Below, one piece after another: positions 17,355 to 24,235 of a stretch of DNA of 64,000 bases (positions are counted from its first letter, which is position 1; every line of letters begins with the position of its first letter). The notes beneath the pieces are model-generated. The model saw only the letters and a program-made list of their open reading frames with translations, did not search any database and was not told the origin of the DNA. The stretch is taken from the NCBI RefSeq assembly GCF_014204795.1, contig NZ_JACHMB010000001.1, forward strand, positions 3,720,001 through 3,784,000, read 5' to 3'. The translations under genes were made by a program, and so were the position numbers. The stretch comes from Nonomuraea jabiensis. GTDB taxonomy: Bacteria; Actinomycetota; Actinomycetes; Streptosporangiales; Streptosporangiaceae.

Positions 17355-17857
17355 AACCACTGCTGCTGCTGGACGTGGACGGCGTGCTCAACCCGATGGG
17401 CCGGCCCGCTCCCGACTTCCGGCGCTACCGGTGCACGATCGACGACCAGGTCTACACCGTGCACCTCAACCCGCGCCACGGCCGCAGGCTCCTCGACCTG
17501 GCCCTGGCGACCGGCTCGGAGCTGGTCTGGGCGACGACGTGGGGGCAGCACGCCAACGAGTGGATCGCTCCCAGGATCGGCCTGCCCTCGCTGCCCGTCA
17601 TCCCCGTGAGCCCGGACGGGGCCTCGGAGCACGGGGAGCTGTTCAAGACGCCGCACGTGGCCCGCTACGTGGGCCGGCGGCCGTTCGTCTGGTTCGACGA
17701 CCAGGTGTGGGCGGAGGACGAGGAGTATCTCAGGGTGCATCAGGGTCTGGCCGACTTCCTGCTCGTCCACGTGGACCCGCTACGGGGACTGACCAGCCGA
17801 CATCTGGGCATGGCACATGATTGGCTGACCCTTACAGGGTTTTCTCAGGGTTCCTGA
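17351..17857 (+). CDS. HAD-like hydrolase-domain protein
   Basis: The 168-residue protein begins MKPLLLLDVDGVLNPMG, carrying the HAD nucleophile motif DVDGVLN. It continues with a serine/threonine motif (ELVWATTWG) and an acidic motif (FVWFDDQVWAEDEEY). It resembles the short HAD proteins found alone in actinomycetes and fused in RNA-repair proteins. The ATG overlaps the AraC stop by four bases. The substrate is unknown. A phosphatase or nucleotidase role is the family expectation. Confidence 0.82.
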   Translation: MKPLLLLDVDGVLNPMGRPAPDFRRYRCTIDDQVYTVHLNPRHGRRLLDLALATGSELVWATTWGQHANEWIAPRIGLPSLPVIPVSPDGASEHGELFKTPHVARYVGRRPFVWFDDQVWAEDEEYLRVHQGLADFLLVHVDPLRGLTSRHLGMAHDWLTLTGFSQGS

Positions 17858-17919
17858 CGGGAGTCTGTCGGCCGCGCTGTCCGTTGAACAGGTAGGTCGT
17901 CACACACGGAGGAAACATC

Positions 17920-18111
17920 ATGTACCGCTCACGAGAGCACAGGATTCTGGCCGGCGTCTGCGGCGGTCTCGCCGACAAGATGGGCCTGCCGCCCACTCTC
18001 GTCCGGATCCTGTGGCTGCTGCTGTCGCTCATCCCAGGGCCGCTGTGGGTCGTCTACGTCGCCATGTGGATCCTCGTCCCGGAGAAGCCGCAGGGCTACC
18101 GTCCGGCGTAA
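17920..18111 (+). CDS. PspC-domain small membrane protein
   Basis: A 63-residue protein consisting only of a PspC domain: YRSREHRILAGVCGGLAD, then a hydrophobic segment (ILWLLLSLIPGPLWVVYVAMWILVP, about residues 29-53). PspC domains are associated with envelope-stress responses. The RBS GGAGG lies 8 bases before the ATG. The gene is free-standing. Role beyond membrane-stress association is not inferable. Confidence 0.88.
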   Translation: MYRSREHRILAGVCGGLADKMGLPPTLVRILWLLLSLIPGPLWVVYVAMWILVPEKPQGYRPA

Positions 18112-18169
18112 CGTCCGCGACAGGCGTCGGCGGGCCGCCCGCCACGGATGGGCGGACGGCCTGCACCTC

Positions 18170-18480
18170 TGTCCCGCCCGGCACGTCGTCCCGGCCTTGA
18201 GATGACGTCCGCGGTGCAGGCGTACCTTGGCGGTCCCCGGCCGGATGCCGAGGGCGAGCGCCGCTTCGGTGACCGTGAGCTGGTCGATGGCGACCAGCTC
18301 CAGCACGGCGCGTTCCCCCTCGGGCAGGCCGGCCATGGCCTCGAAGGCCCGCCGGGCGTGCCGCTCCGCGTCGATCCGCTCCTCGAGTCGCGCGACGTCG
18401 TCGGTGTCCAGCGGCCGAGTCCAGCACCGCCACGAAGACCTCGGCGACCAGATCCGCGACGGTGTCCGGAAAAGGGTTAC
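18170..18480 (-). pseudogene. Remnant of an ECF RNA polymerase sigma factor
   Basis: On the minus strand a region-2 fragment (TVADLVAEVFVAVLDSA) is followed, one frame away, by a region-4 fragment (DTDDVARLEERIDAERHA, then LPEGERAVLELVAIDQLTV and LGIRPGTAKVRLHRGR). The normal linker between them is missing and no start codon leads in. This is what remains after a deletion plus frameshift. The intact ECF gene at 47742 shows the same blocks in the correct order. It occupies the gap between PspC and lipB. Confidence 0.75.
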
Positions 18481-18549
18481 AAGACCACGCCTTCTGGCCG
18501 GTGCAAGGTCGCGTGCGCCGATGCCCGGAACGCGGCTTATCCTCGAAGG

Positions 18550-19185
18550 ATGAGGGCAAGGCCGCTGACACTCATCCAGGACGATCTCGTCGACTACGAC
18601 GCCGCGATGGAGCGCATGACCGACCTCGTCGGGCAGCGCCAGCGGGACGAGCGGCCGGACACGCTGTGGCTGCTCAGCCACCCGTCGGTCTACACGATCG
18701 GGCGCCGCACGCCGATGTCCCACCTGCCCGCCCCCGAGCGCGGCATCCCCGTCATGGAGACCGGACGCGGCGGCCAGCTCACCTACCACGGGCCGGGCCA
18801 GCTCGTCGGCTACCTGATCGTCAAGCTCGGCGAGGACCAGGGCATCGTCGACTACGTGCGCGAGGTGGAGCTGCGGCTGGTGGAGGCGCTGGGCAAGCTG
18901 GGCCTGCCCGCCGAGCGCCGCGACACGCCGCCGGGCTCGGAGCTGCTGACCGGCGTCTGGACCGCCGAGACCGGTCGCAAGATCATCTCGATCGGGATGC
19001 GGCAGAGCCGGGGCGTCACGAGCCACGGGTTCGCGCTCAACGTGGACGGCGACCTGGAGCCGTGGCAGTGGGCGGTCGCCTGCGGCATGCCCGACGTGGA
19101 CATGACCTCGCTCAAGCGCGAGCTGGGCACGGCCTCGATGGACGAGGTCCGCACGGTCGTGGCCGCCGCCTTCGAGGCCTCCTGA
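18550..19185 (+). CDS. lipB: Octanoyltransferase (lipoyl(octanoyl) transferase)
   Basis: LipB moves octanoyl from acyl carrier protein to lipoyl domains, the first step of lipoic acid synthesis for pyruvate and 2-oxoglutarate dehydrogenases. The signature GRGGQLTYHGPGQLVGY is at about residues 70-86. The catalytic lysine is in GRKIISIGMR, followed by SRGVTSHGFALNV, and the catalytic cysteine is in AVACGMPDVDM. Length (211 aa) is normal. No lipA follows; the next genes are a toxin-antitoxin pair on the other strand. Confidence 0.95.
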   Translation: MRARPLTLIQDDLVDYDAAMERMTDLVGQRQRDERPDTLWLLSHPSVYTIGRRTPMSHLPAPERGIPVMETGRGGQLTYHGPGQLVGYLIVKLGEDQGIVDYVREVELRLVEALGKLGLPAERRDTPPGSELLTGVWTAETGRKIISIGMRQSRGVTSHGFALNVDGDLEPWQWAVACGMPDVDMTSLKRELGTASMDEVRTVVAAAFEAS

Positions 19186-19193
19186 GCGAGCTT

Positions 19194-19583
19194 TCAGCCG
19201 CGTGGAAAGACCTGCACGTCGGCATGGTGCCCGCCACCGTCGAGTTTGGCGTCGCAGGTGTAGAGCGGGGCTTCGAGCGCTTCGGCCAGGGCGAGGTATG
19301 AGGCGTCGTACGACGTGTAGTTGTGCCGCAGCTCCCAGATGCGCTCCGCGATGCCCTTGATCTCGTAGCGGACGATCCGCAGCGCGAGGTAATCGGCTCG
19401 CGCTTGCTCGGTCGCGGCCGTGCTGAGCTTGCCGCCGAGCGCAAGGCCACGCAGGGTTGAGAGCACCTCGACATCGAGCAGGTGAGGGGCGTGGATGCTC
19501 GCCTGGAGGGCGTCGATGAGCTCGGCCTTCGCCTGGCGTCCCGCCAATGCCTCGACCATCGCGGACGAGTCGATAATGATCAT
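19194..19583 (-). CDS. vapC: PIN-domain toxin, VapC family
   Basis: VapC toxins are Mg-dependent ribonucleases. The 129-residue PIN domain shows the acidic active-site set: D5 in MIIIDSSAMVEAL, a Glu in LLDVEVLSTL, and two Asp residues near SYDASYLALAEAL and YTCDAKL. Its start overlaps the antitoxin stop (ATGA), so the pair is translationally coupled. The ribonuclease target cannot be told from sequence. Confidence 0.9.
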   Translation of the reverse strand: MIIIDSSAMVEALAGRQAKAELIDALQASIHAPHLLDVEVLSTLRGLALGGKLSTAATEQARADYLALRIVRYEIKGIAERIWELRHNYTSYDASYLALAEALEAPLYTCDAKLDGGGHHADVQVFPRG

Positions 19584-19807
19584 CGCCTGCCTTCGTGGAC
19601 GGCGTCGAGGATGTCAGCGGTGGACGGCCCTTGGGATCGATCCCGAGACTTGAGTCGCTTGACTATTTCGGCATTGGTCGGCCTGGCGGCGATGTCCGCC
19701 AACTCCCTTGCGACGTAAGCCGAAAGAGACATGCCCGCTTCGGCCGCCCGCTCCTTCAACGACTCGGCCACGGGCTCGGGGACGTCGCGGATGTAGAGCG
19801 TTGCCAT
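19580..19807 (-). CDS. vapB: VapB-type antitoxin
   Basis: A 75-residue protein. The N-terminal MATLYIRDVPEPVAESLKE segment is a ribbon-helix-helix type DNA-binding half, followed by AGMSLSAYVARELADIA. The C-terminal tail (STADILDAVHEG) is the probable toxin-neutralising part. It precedes vapC in the usual antitoxin-first order. No clear Shine-Dalgarno is seen, and a palindrome lies only 10 bases upstream of the ATG, so the transcript may have a very short leader and be autorepressed. Confidence 0.88.
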   Translation of the reverse strand: MATLYIRDVPEPVAESLKERAAEAGMSLSAYVARELADIAARPTNAEIVKRLKSRDRSQGPSTADILDAVHEGRR

Positions 19808-19816
19808 GAGGGGAAT

Positions 19817-19833
19817 GCTAGCAGTTTGCTAGC
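19817..19833 (-). promoter_or_regulatory. Perfect inverted repeat before vapB (candidate autoregulatory operator)
   Basis: GCTAGCA and TGCTAGC are separated by GTT, a perfect 7-bp inverted repeat starting 10 bases upstream of the vapB start codon. Ribbon-helix-helix antitoxins typically repress through such sites. Confidence 0.65.
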
Positions 19834-19872
19834 GAGCGGGTACGGCCGTGGTGGCCGTACCCGCGGGCCGGG

Positions 19873-21402
19873 TCAGGAGATCGGGACCTCGTCGATCGTG
19901 CGGCGGGGGCCGGTGAACCAGTGCCGGGCCGACAGCGCCCACCACAGGGCGATGCCGACCAGCACCACCCCGACCGCGATCGGGGCGTAGTTGACCGAGG
20001 TCCAGTCGAAGGCCGTGTTGCCGGGCACCCCGGCGGGCGAGATCGGCATGAGGAAGTAGATCGAGACGACGACGATCTCGACGCAGGCGATCCAGCACAG
20101 GACCTTGTACTTGCGGCCGAGCGTCCACGGGCCCGGCCTGAAGGCGTCGCCCGCGCGCAGCCGGAGCCAGATCGGGATGAGGAAGGCCAGGTAGAGGCCG
20201 ACGACCGCGATCGACACGACGGCCAGGAACGCGACCGGCGTGGTCAGCCCGGGAGGCGCGTAGAGGGCGGGCAAGGTGATCAGGGCGGCCACGAGGCAGC
20301 CGCCGATGATCGCGTTGACCGGGGTGCGGTTGCGGTCGACCTTCGACCACAGCCGCCAGCCGGGCACGCCGCGGTCGCGGGAGAACGCGTACGTCATGCG
20401 CGACATCGACGTCACGCAGCTCATCCCGCAGAAGAACTGGCCGATCGTGGAGATCGCGAAGACCGCGGTGGCCAGCGGGGCGGAGAGCGCGGTCTCGAAG
20501 ATCGCCCCCACGAAGCCGGACTGCTTGTTGATCTCGTCCACGTTCGTGGCCGCGAACAGGAACGACAGCAGCAGGATCCAGCCGCCGATCGCCGAGTAGA
20601 AGATCGACTGCCACAGCCCGCGGGCGGCGGTCCTGGCCGCCCCCTGGGTCTCCTCCGACACGTGCGCGCAGGCGTCGAAGCCGGTGATCGTGTACTGGGT
20701 CAGCAGGAAGCCGAGCGGCAGCACGTAGAACCAGAACGACAGCCCGTCGGAGCCGGCGCCGAAGCCGGAGTTGTTGTTCGTGCCGCCGAAGACGAAGCCG
20801 AGCGACTGGTGGTGGTCGGGCGCGAAGATGAGGATCGCGACCACGATCGCGGCGCCCGCGACGTGCCACCAGACCGAGACGTTCTGCAGCAGCGAGATGA
20901 GCCTGTGGCTGTAGATGTTGATCAGCGCGTGGGCCACGAGGATGATCAGGAACAGCAGGAACGCCTGTGACAGCGTGCCTTCCCACGCGCCGTCGGTGAG
21001 CAGCCTGATCGTGGTGTTGAGGAACGTGGCGCAGCCGTAGTCGACCGACGCGGTCACCGCGATCAGGCCGATCAGGTTGAGCCAGCCGGTGAACCAGCCG
21101 TGGATCGGCTTGCCCAGCGTGGCGGCCCACCAGTAGATGCCGCCCGCCGTCGGGTACGCCGACACCAGCTCCGACATGCAGAAACCGATGATCAGGATGA
21201 ACGCGGAGATCAGCGGCCAGCCCCAGGAGATGGCGATCGGGCCGCCGTAGTTCCAGGCCTGTCCGAAGGTGGTGAAGCAGCCGGCGAGGATGGAGATGAT
21301 CGAGAAGGAGATGGCGAAGTTGGAGAAACCGCTCCAGGTGCGGGCCAGCTCCTGCTTGTAGCCGAGCTCGGCGAGTCGCCTGGAATCCTCTTCAGTGGTC
21401 AT
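19873..21402 (-). CDS. APC-family amino acid/GABA permease
   Basis: A 509-residue, 12-helix transporter of the amino acid-polyamine-organocation superfamily. It has the ACT/GABA-permease style N-terminus (DSRRLAELGYKQELARTWSGF, seen as GYKQELARTWS) and SYPTAGGIYWWAATLG before helix 3. The first helix has SFSIISILAGCFTTFG. GGGAG lies 6 bases before the ATG at 21402. It imports an amino acid or amine, with substrate not determinable. It is monocistronic. Confidence 0.9.
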   Translation of the reverse strand: MTTEEDSRRLAELGYKQELARTWSGFSNFAISFSIISILAGCFTTFGQAWNYGGPIAISWGWPLISAFILIIGFCMSELVSAYPTAGGIYWWAATLGKPIHGWFTGWLNLIGLIAVTASVDYGCATFLNTTIRLLTDGAWEGTLSQAFLLFLIILVAHALINIYSHRLISLLQNVSVWWHVAGAAIVVAILIFAPDHHQSLGFVFGGTNNNSGFGAGSDGLSFWFYVLPLGFLLTQYTITGFDACAHVSEETQGAARTAARGLWQSIFYSAIGGWILLLSFLFAATNVDEINKQSGFVGAIFETALSAPLATAVFAISTIGQFFCGMSCVTSMSRMTYAFSRDRGVPGWRLWSKVDRNRTPVNAIIGGCLVAALITLPALYAPPGLTTPVAFLAVVSIAVVGLYLAFLIPIWLRLRAGDAFRPGPWTLGRKYKVLCWIACVEIVVVSIYFLMPISPAGVPGNTAFDWTSVNYAPIAVGVVLVGIALWWALSARHWFTGPRRTIDEVPIS

Positions 21403-21500
21403 TGAGGTCTCCCTGGGGGGCGCGGAGGACGCTCCATTTGGACTACATCTAGACCATTTCTCTGACGAGGACAAGGCGTTACAGGTGGGTTTCGGGCCCG

Positions 21501-22454
21501 TCAGAGGGTTCGGCCAACCGTCAGGACGATCTTCCCGGTGAGGGAACCGCCGAGCTGGGCGGCCTTCACGTCCTCCAGGTCCTCCCACGAGCTGTTCAGG
21601 CCGATGTCGACGGAGAGCTCGCCGGCGGCCACGAGGGCGAGCAGGTGGGCGAGGTCGTCGGCGGGGGCCGTCACGTCGCCGAAGGAGTTGAGCGATCTGG
21701 CCGGGCCGAGGGAGAAGGTCGAGTTCGGGGGGAAGACGGCGGGCTGCCCGCAGGCCCAGCCGACGCTCTGCAGGTTGCCGCCGGGCTTCAGCAGCGCCCA
21801 GGCCGCGACGAGCGCCGGACCGCCGACCGTCTCGATCGCGACGTCGACCGGCTCGACGCCGTCCAGGCCCACCACGATGTCGGCGGGCGCTGCGAGGCCG
21901 GCCGCCGGCCGCGCCGCGCGTTCGGGTGCGCCGAGGCCGGCCGCCAGCCGCGCCGCGCGTTCCGGCCTGCTGACGGAGGCGATGACGTGGGCGCCCGCGC
22001 GCCCGGCCAGCTGCACGGCCAGCCGTCCCACGGCTCCCGACGCCCCGGTCACCAGGACGCGCGACCCCGGCCCGGGTCCGGCGGCCCGCAGCGAACGCAG
22101 GGCCGTGAGGCCGGCCATCGGCAGCGCGGCGGCCCGTACCAGGTCCACCCCCTCGGGCACCACCGCCATCGAGCCGGTGTCGAACGCCGCCCGCTCGGCC
22201 CACGCGCCCGCCCCGAAGGCCGCCACCCGCGCCCCTTCGCGCGGCCCCGTGCCGTCCTCGGCGGCGCGCAGGACGACCCCGGCGGCGTCGTAGCCGAGCA
22301 CGGTGCCCTCCGGCAGGCGGCCGATGTGCCGCAGGTCGCTGAAGTTGACGGAGGCGTGACGGACCTCGACGAGCGCCTGCCCGGGCCCCGGCGCCGGTTC
22401 GGGCACCTCCGCGAAGCGTCCCTCGGCTCCCGGGCCCACGACCAAAGCGCGCAT
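21501..22454 (-). CDS. Zinc-independent quinone/alcohol dehydrogenase-like oxidoreductase
   Basis: A 317-residue medium-chain dehydrogenase of the quinone-oxidoreductase type. The substrate-domain motifs are ASVNFSDLRHIG and LGYDAAGVVLRA, and the NADP-binding loop is VTGASGAVGRLAVQLAGRAG. No structural-zinc cysteines are present. GGAGG lies 7 bases before the ATG at 22454. A 13-residue in-frame tandem duplication (DNA 21893-21970) sits in the cofactor domain. It is divergent from a TetR regulator with two matching palindromes between them. Confidence 0.88.
   Translation of the reverse strand: MRALVVGPGAEGRFAEVPEPAPGPGQALVEVRHASVNFSDLRHIGRLPEGTVLGYDAAGVVLRAAEDGTGPREGARVAAFGAGAWAERAAFDTGSMAVVPEGVDLVRAAALPMAGLTALRSLRAAGPGPGSRVLVTGASGAVGRLAVQLAGRAGAHVIASVSRPERAARLAAGLGAPERAARPAAGLAAPADIVVGLDGVEPVDVAIETVGGPALVAAWALLKPGGNLQSVGWACGQPAVFPPNSTFSLGPARSLNSFGDVTAPADDLAHLLALVAAGELSVDIGLNSSWEDLEDVKAAQLGGSLTGKIVLTVGRTL
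21893..21970. repeat. Tandem 39-base duplication inside the oxidoreductase gene
   Basis: Two adjacent copies with a period of 39 bases begin cgaggccggccgcc at 21893 and 21932, with only a few differences. They encode RAARLAAGLGAPE and RAARPAAGLAAPA. Because 39 is divisible by three, the frame is unchanged. Confidence 0.85.
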
Positions 22455-22479
22455 GCTCATCCTCCCTGGCAGCACAATA

Positions 22480-22530
22480 CGGACTGTCGGTCCGCTTCTA
22501 TGGCAGGGATAGTATGGGGACCGACGGTCC
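22480..22530. promoter_or_regulatory. Two palindromic operators shared by the oxidoreductase and tetR promoters
   Basis: Site 1 (22480-22494) has arms CGGAC and GTCCG around TGTCG. Site 2 (22518-22530) is GGACCG-A-CGGTCC, a perfect palindrome. Both contain GACNGNCGGTCCG and lie between the divergent starts at 22454 and 22554. This is the classic placement of TetR-family binding sites that control both genes. Confidence 0.75.
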
Positions 22531-22553
22531 GTTTGCAACAGGAGGTAAGGCCG

Positions 22554-23144
22554 GTGCGGTCAGACGCGACCCGTAATCGGGCGGCGATCCTGCGGGCGAC
22601 GGAGGAGCTGCTCGCCGCCCACGGCGCCGAGCACATCTCCCTCGACCGGGTGGCCGCGGCGGCGGGGGTGGGCAAGGGCACGCTGTTCCGGCGCTTCGGC
22701 AGCCGTACCGGGCTGTTCCAGGAGCTGCTCGCCGAGCGGGCCGCCGCGCTGGCGCTGGCCATCGAGACGCCCGGCTCCGCGCTCGGCCCCGGCGCGCCGC
22801 CCGAGGACCGGCTGCTGGGCTTCCTGGACGAGCTGTGCGAGCTGGCCGAGCGGAACCTGGCGCTCTTCGCCGCGCACGAGCGGGCCTGCGCCGAGGACAA
22901 GTACCGCGATCCGACCTATCTGCGCTGGCACGCGCACGTGACCGCCCTGGTCGCCGAGGCCCGGCCGGAAGGCGACGGCGGCCTGGACGCGGAGTTCGCC
23001 GCCCACGCGCTGCTGGGCTCCTTCGACGCCGACCTGGCCCGGCACGTCATGGCGGACGGCGGGGTGGCGCGGCTCAAGTCCGCGGTCAGGGGCCTGGCCG
23101 AGACCCTGCTCCAGGGTGCGGCTACTCCCCGAACGCGTCGGTAG
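22554..23144 (+). CDS. TetR-family transcriptional repressor
   Basis: 196 residues. The N-terminal helix-turn-helix contains RNRAAILRATEELLAAHG and VAAAAGVGKGTLFRRFGSR. The C-terminal part is the ligand-binding helical domain (LGFLDELCELAERNLALFAAHERA). The GTG start at 22554 is supported by AGGAGG 8 bases upstream. It most likely represses itself and the divergent oxidoreductase through the two operators between them. It overlaps the DJ-1 family gene tail-to-tail by 23 bases. Confidence 0.9.
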   Translation: MRSDATRNRAAILRATEELLAAHGAEHISLDRVAAAAGVGKGTLFRRFGSRTGLFQELLAERAAALALAIETPGSALGPGAPPEDRLLGFLDELCELAERNLALFAAHERACAEDKYRDPTYLRWHAHVTALVAEARPEGDGGLDAEFAAHALLGSFDADLARHVMADGGVARLKSAVRGLAETLLQGAATPRTRR

Positions 23145-23667
23145 CGGCCTGGCAGAAGGCCTTGAGATCGTCCGGCTTGCGGCTGCTGACCAGGGTGTTG
23201 GGCCCTGACGTGCAGATCACGACCTCCTGGTCCGCCCACGTCGCCCCCGCGTTGCGCAGGTCGGTCTGCAGGCTCGGCCAGGACGTGATGGTACGGCCGC
23301 GCACGACGTCCGCCTCGATCAGCGTCCAGGGCGCGTGGCAGATGGCGGCCACGGGCTTGCCCAGGTCGAAGAAGGCGCGGGCGAACCGGACGGCCTGCGG
23401 GTCCATCCGCAGGAAGTCGGGGTTCGCGACGCCTCCGGGGAGCACGAGGCCGTCGAAGGAAGCCGGGTCGGCGTCCTCCACCGTGGCGTCCACGGCGAAC
23501 CGGTCGCCCTTGTCCAGGTGGTTGAACGCCTGGATCTGACCCTGCTTGGTGGAGACAAGCTTGGGCGTGCCGCCCGCCTGCTTGACCGCCTTCCACGGCT
23601 CCGTGAGCTCCACCTGCTCCACTCCCTCGGGCGCGACGAGGAACGCGATGGTCTTGCCGTCCAACAT
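23122..23667 (-). CDS. DJ-1/PfpI-family protein (protease or glyoxalase-like)
   Basis: 181-residue type 1 glutamine amidotransferase-like fold. The nucleophile elbow is VAAICHAPWTL with the catalytic cysteine at about residue 105, and VLPGGVANPDFLR supplies the acidic partner side. Family members act as stress proteins with chaperone, deglycase or glyoxalase activities; which applies here is unknown. A GGGGAGG RBS precedes the ATG at 23667. Confidence 0.9.
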   Translation of the reverse strand: MLDGKTIAFLVAPEGVEQVELTEPWKAVKQAGGTPKLVSTKQGQIQAFNHLDKGDRFAVDATVEDADPASFDGLVLPGGVANPDFLRMDPQAVRFARAFFDLGKPVAAICHAPWTLIEADVVRGRTITSWPSLQTDLRNAGATWADQEVVICTSGPNTLVSSRKPDDLKAFCQAATDAFGE

Positions 23668-23732
23668 GTGACCTCCCCTTGGGTTGAGTGCTTCCCCTCC
23701 CCCTTTCCGGGCGCGGCCGTAGTATGCACCTT

Positions 23733-23747
23733 TACCCCTAGGGGGTA
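23733..23747 (+). promoter_or_regulatory. CsoR-type copper-responsive operator
   Basis: The sequence TACCCCTAGGGGGTA is a pseudo-palindrome matching the CsoR box described upstream of actinobacterial copper genes (TA-C/G tracts flanking a G tract). It lies 38 bases before the copper chaperone ATG. The csoR gene itself is not in the window. Confidence 0.75.
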
Positions 23748-23785
23748 TAGTGGCGGCCAAGGATCGAGGAGTGAAGGAGCGAGGC

Positions 23786-24049
23786 ATGACCGTCGCGACG
23801 TACCAGGTTGAGGGCATGACCTGCGGCCACTGCGTGAGCGCCGTGACCGAGGAGGTCGGCAAGGTCGCGGGCGTGAGCGGCGTCCAGGTGGACCTGGCGG
23901 CCAAGGCCGTGACCGTCACGAGCGAGACGCCGATCGACCGCGCGCTGATCGACGCGGCGGTGGTGGAGGCCGGTTACGAGCTGGCGGGGGCGATCGAGCT
24001 GCTGCCGCAGGCGGGGGGTTCGTGCTGCGGCTCCGGCGGCTGCCACTGA
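23786..24049 (+). CDS. copZ: Heavy-metal-associated copper chaperone
   Basis: The 87-residue protein is a CopZ/HMA domain with the Cu(I) site in VEGMTCGHC (residues about 8-15). It carries an extra C-terminal tail GGSCCGSGGCH with three Cys and a His, unusual for CopZ and able to hold additional metal. GGAG lies 7 bases before the ATG at 23786. The CsoR box upstream indicates copper induction. No P-type ATPase follows in this window, so its delivery partner is elsewhere. Confidence 0.92.
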   Translation: MTVATYQVEGMTCGHCVSAVTEEVGKVAGVSGVQVDLAAKAVTVTSETPIDRALIDAAVVEAGYELAGAIELLPQAGGSCCGSGGCH

Positions 24050-24071
24050 TCGCCCCGTAGGATGCCTCATC

Positions 24072-24112
24072 GTCCCCTTGGGGGTGCCGCATCACGGCAG
24101 CCCCAAGGGGAC
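24072..24112 (+). terminator. Strong hairpin terminator after copZ
   Basis: Arms 24072-24089 and 24095-24112 pair at 17 of 18 positions around a five-base loop (CATCA). It begins 22 bases after the copZ stop and is followed by an A/T-rich stretch. It separates copZ from the peptide-transporter operon. Confidence 0.8.
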
Positions 24113-24235
24113 TGAAAATTTACACCGCAAAAGGAAACGAGAATGAAACAATTTTCCGCAGCGCGTTGACACGCGGACTCCCTATGGTGTGCCTTTCTCT
24201 ACACAGGAAAACCCCCGCCTGAAGGTGAGGCACAT

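Noticed and set aside
24160..24195. A -35-like TTGACA before the peptide transporter operon
   Set aside because: TTGACA at 24166-24171 has no -10 hexamer at the normal spacing, so I did not call a promoter.
24050..24235. Riboswitch upstream of the peptide transporter
   Set aside because: The only clear structure is the copZ terminator hairpin; no known riboswitch core was recognised.
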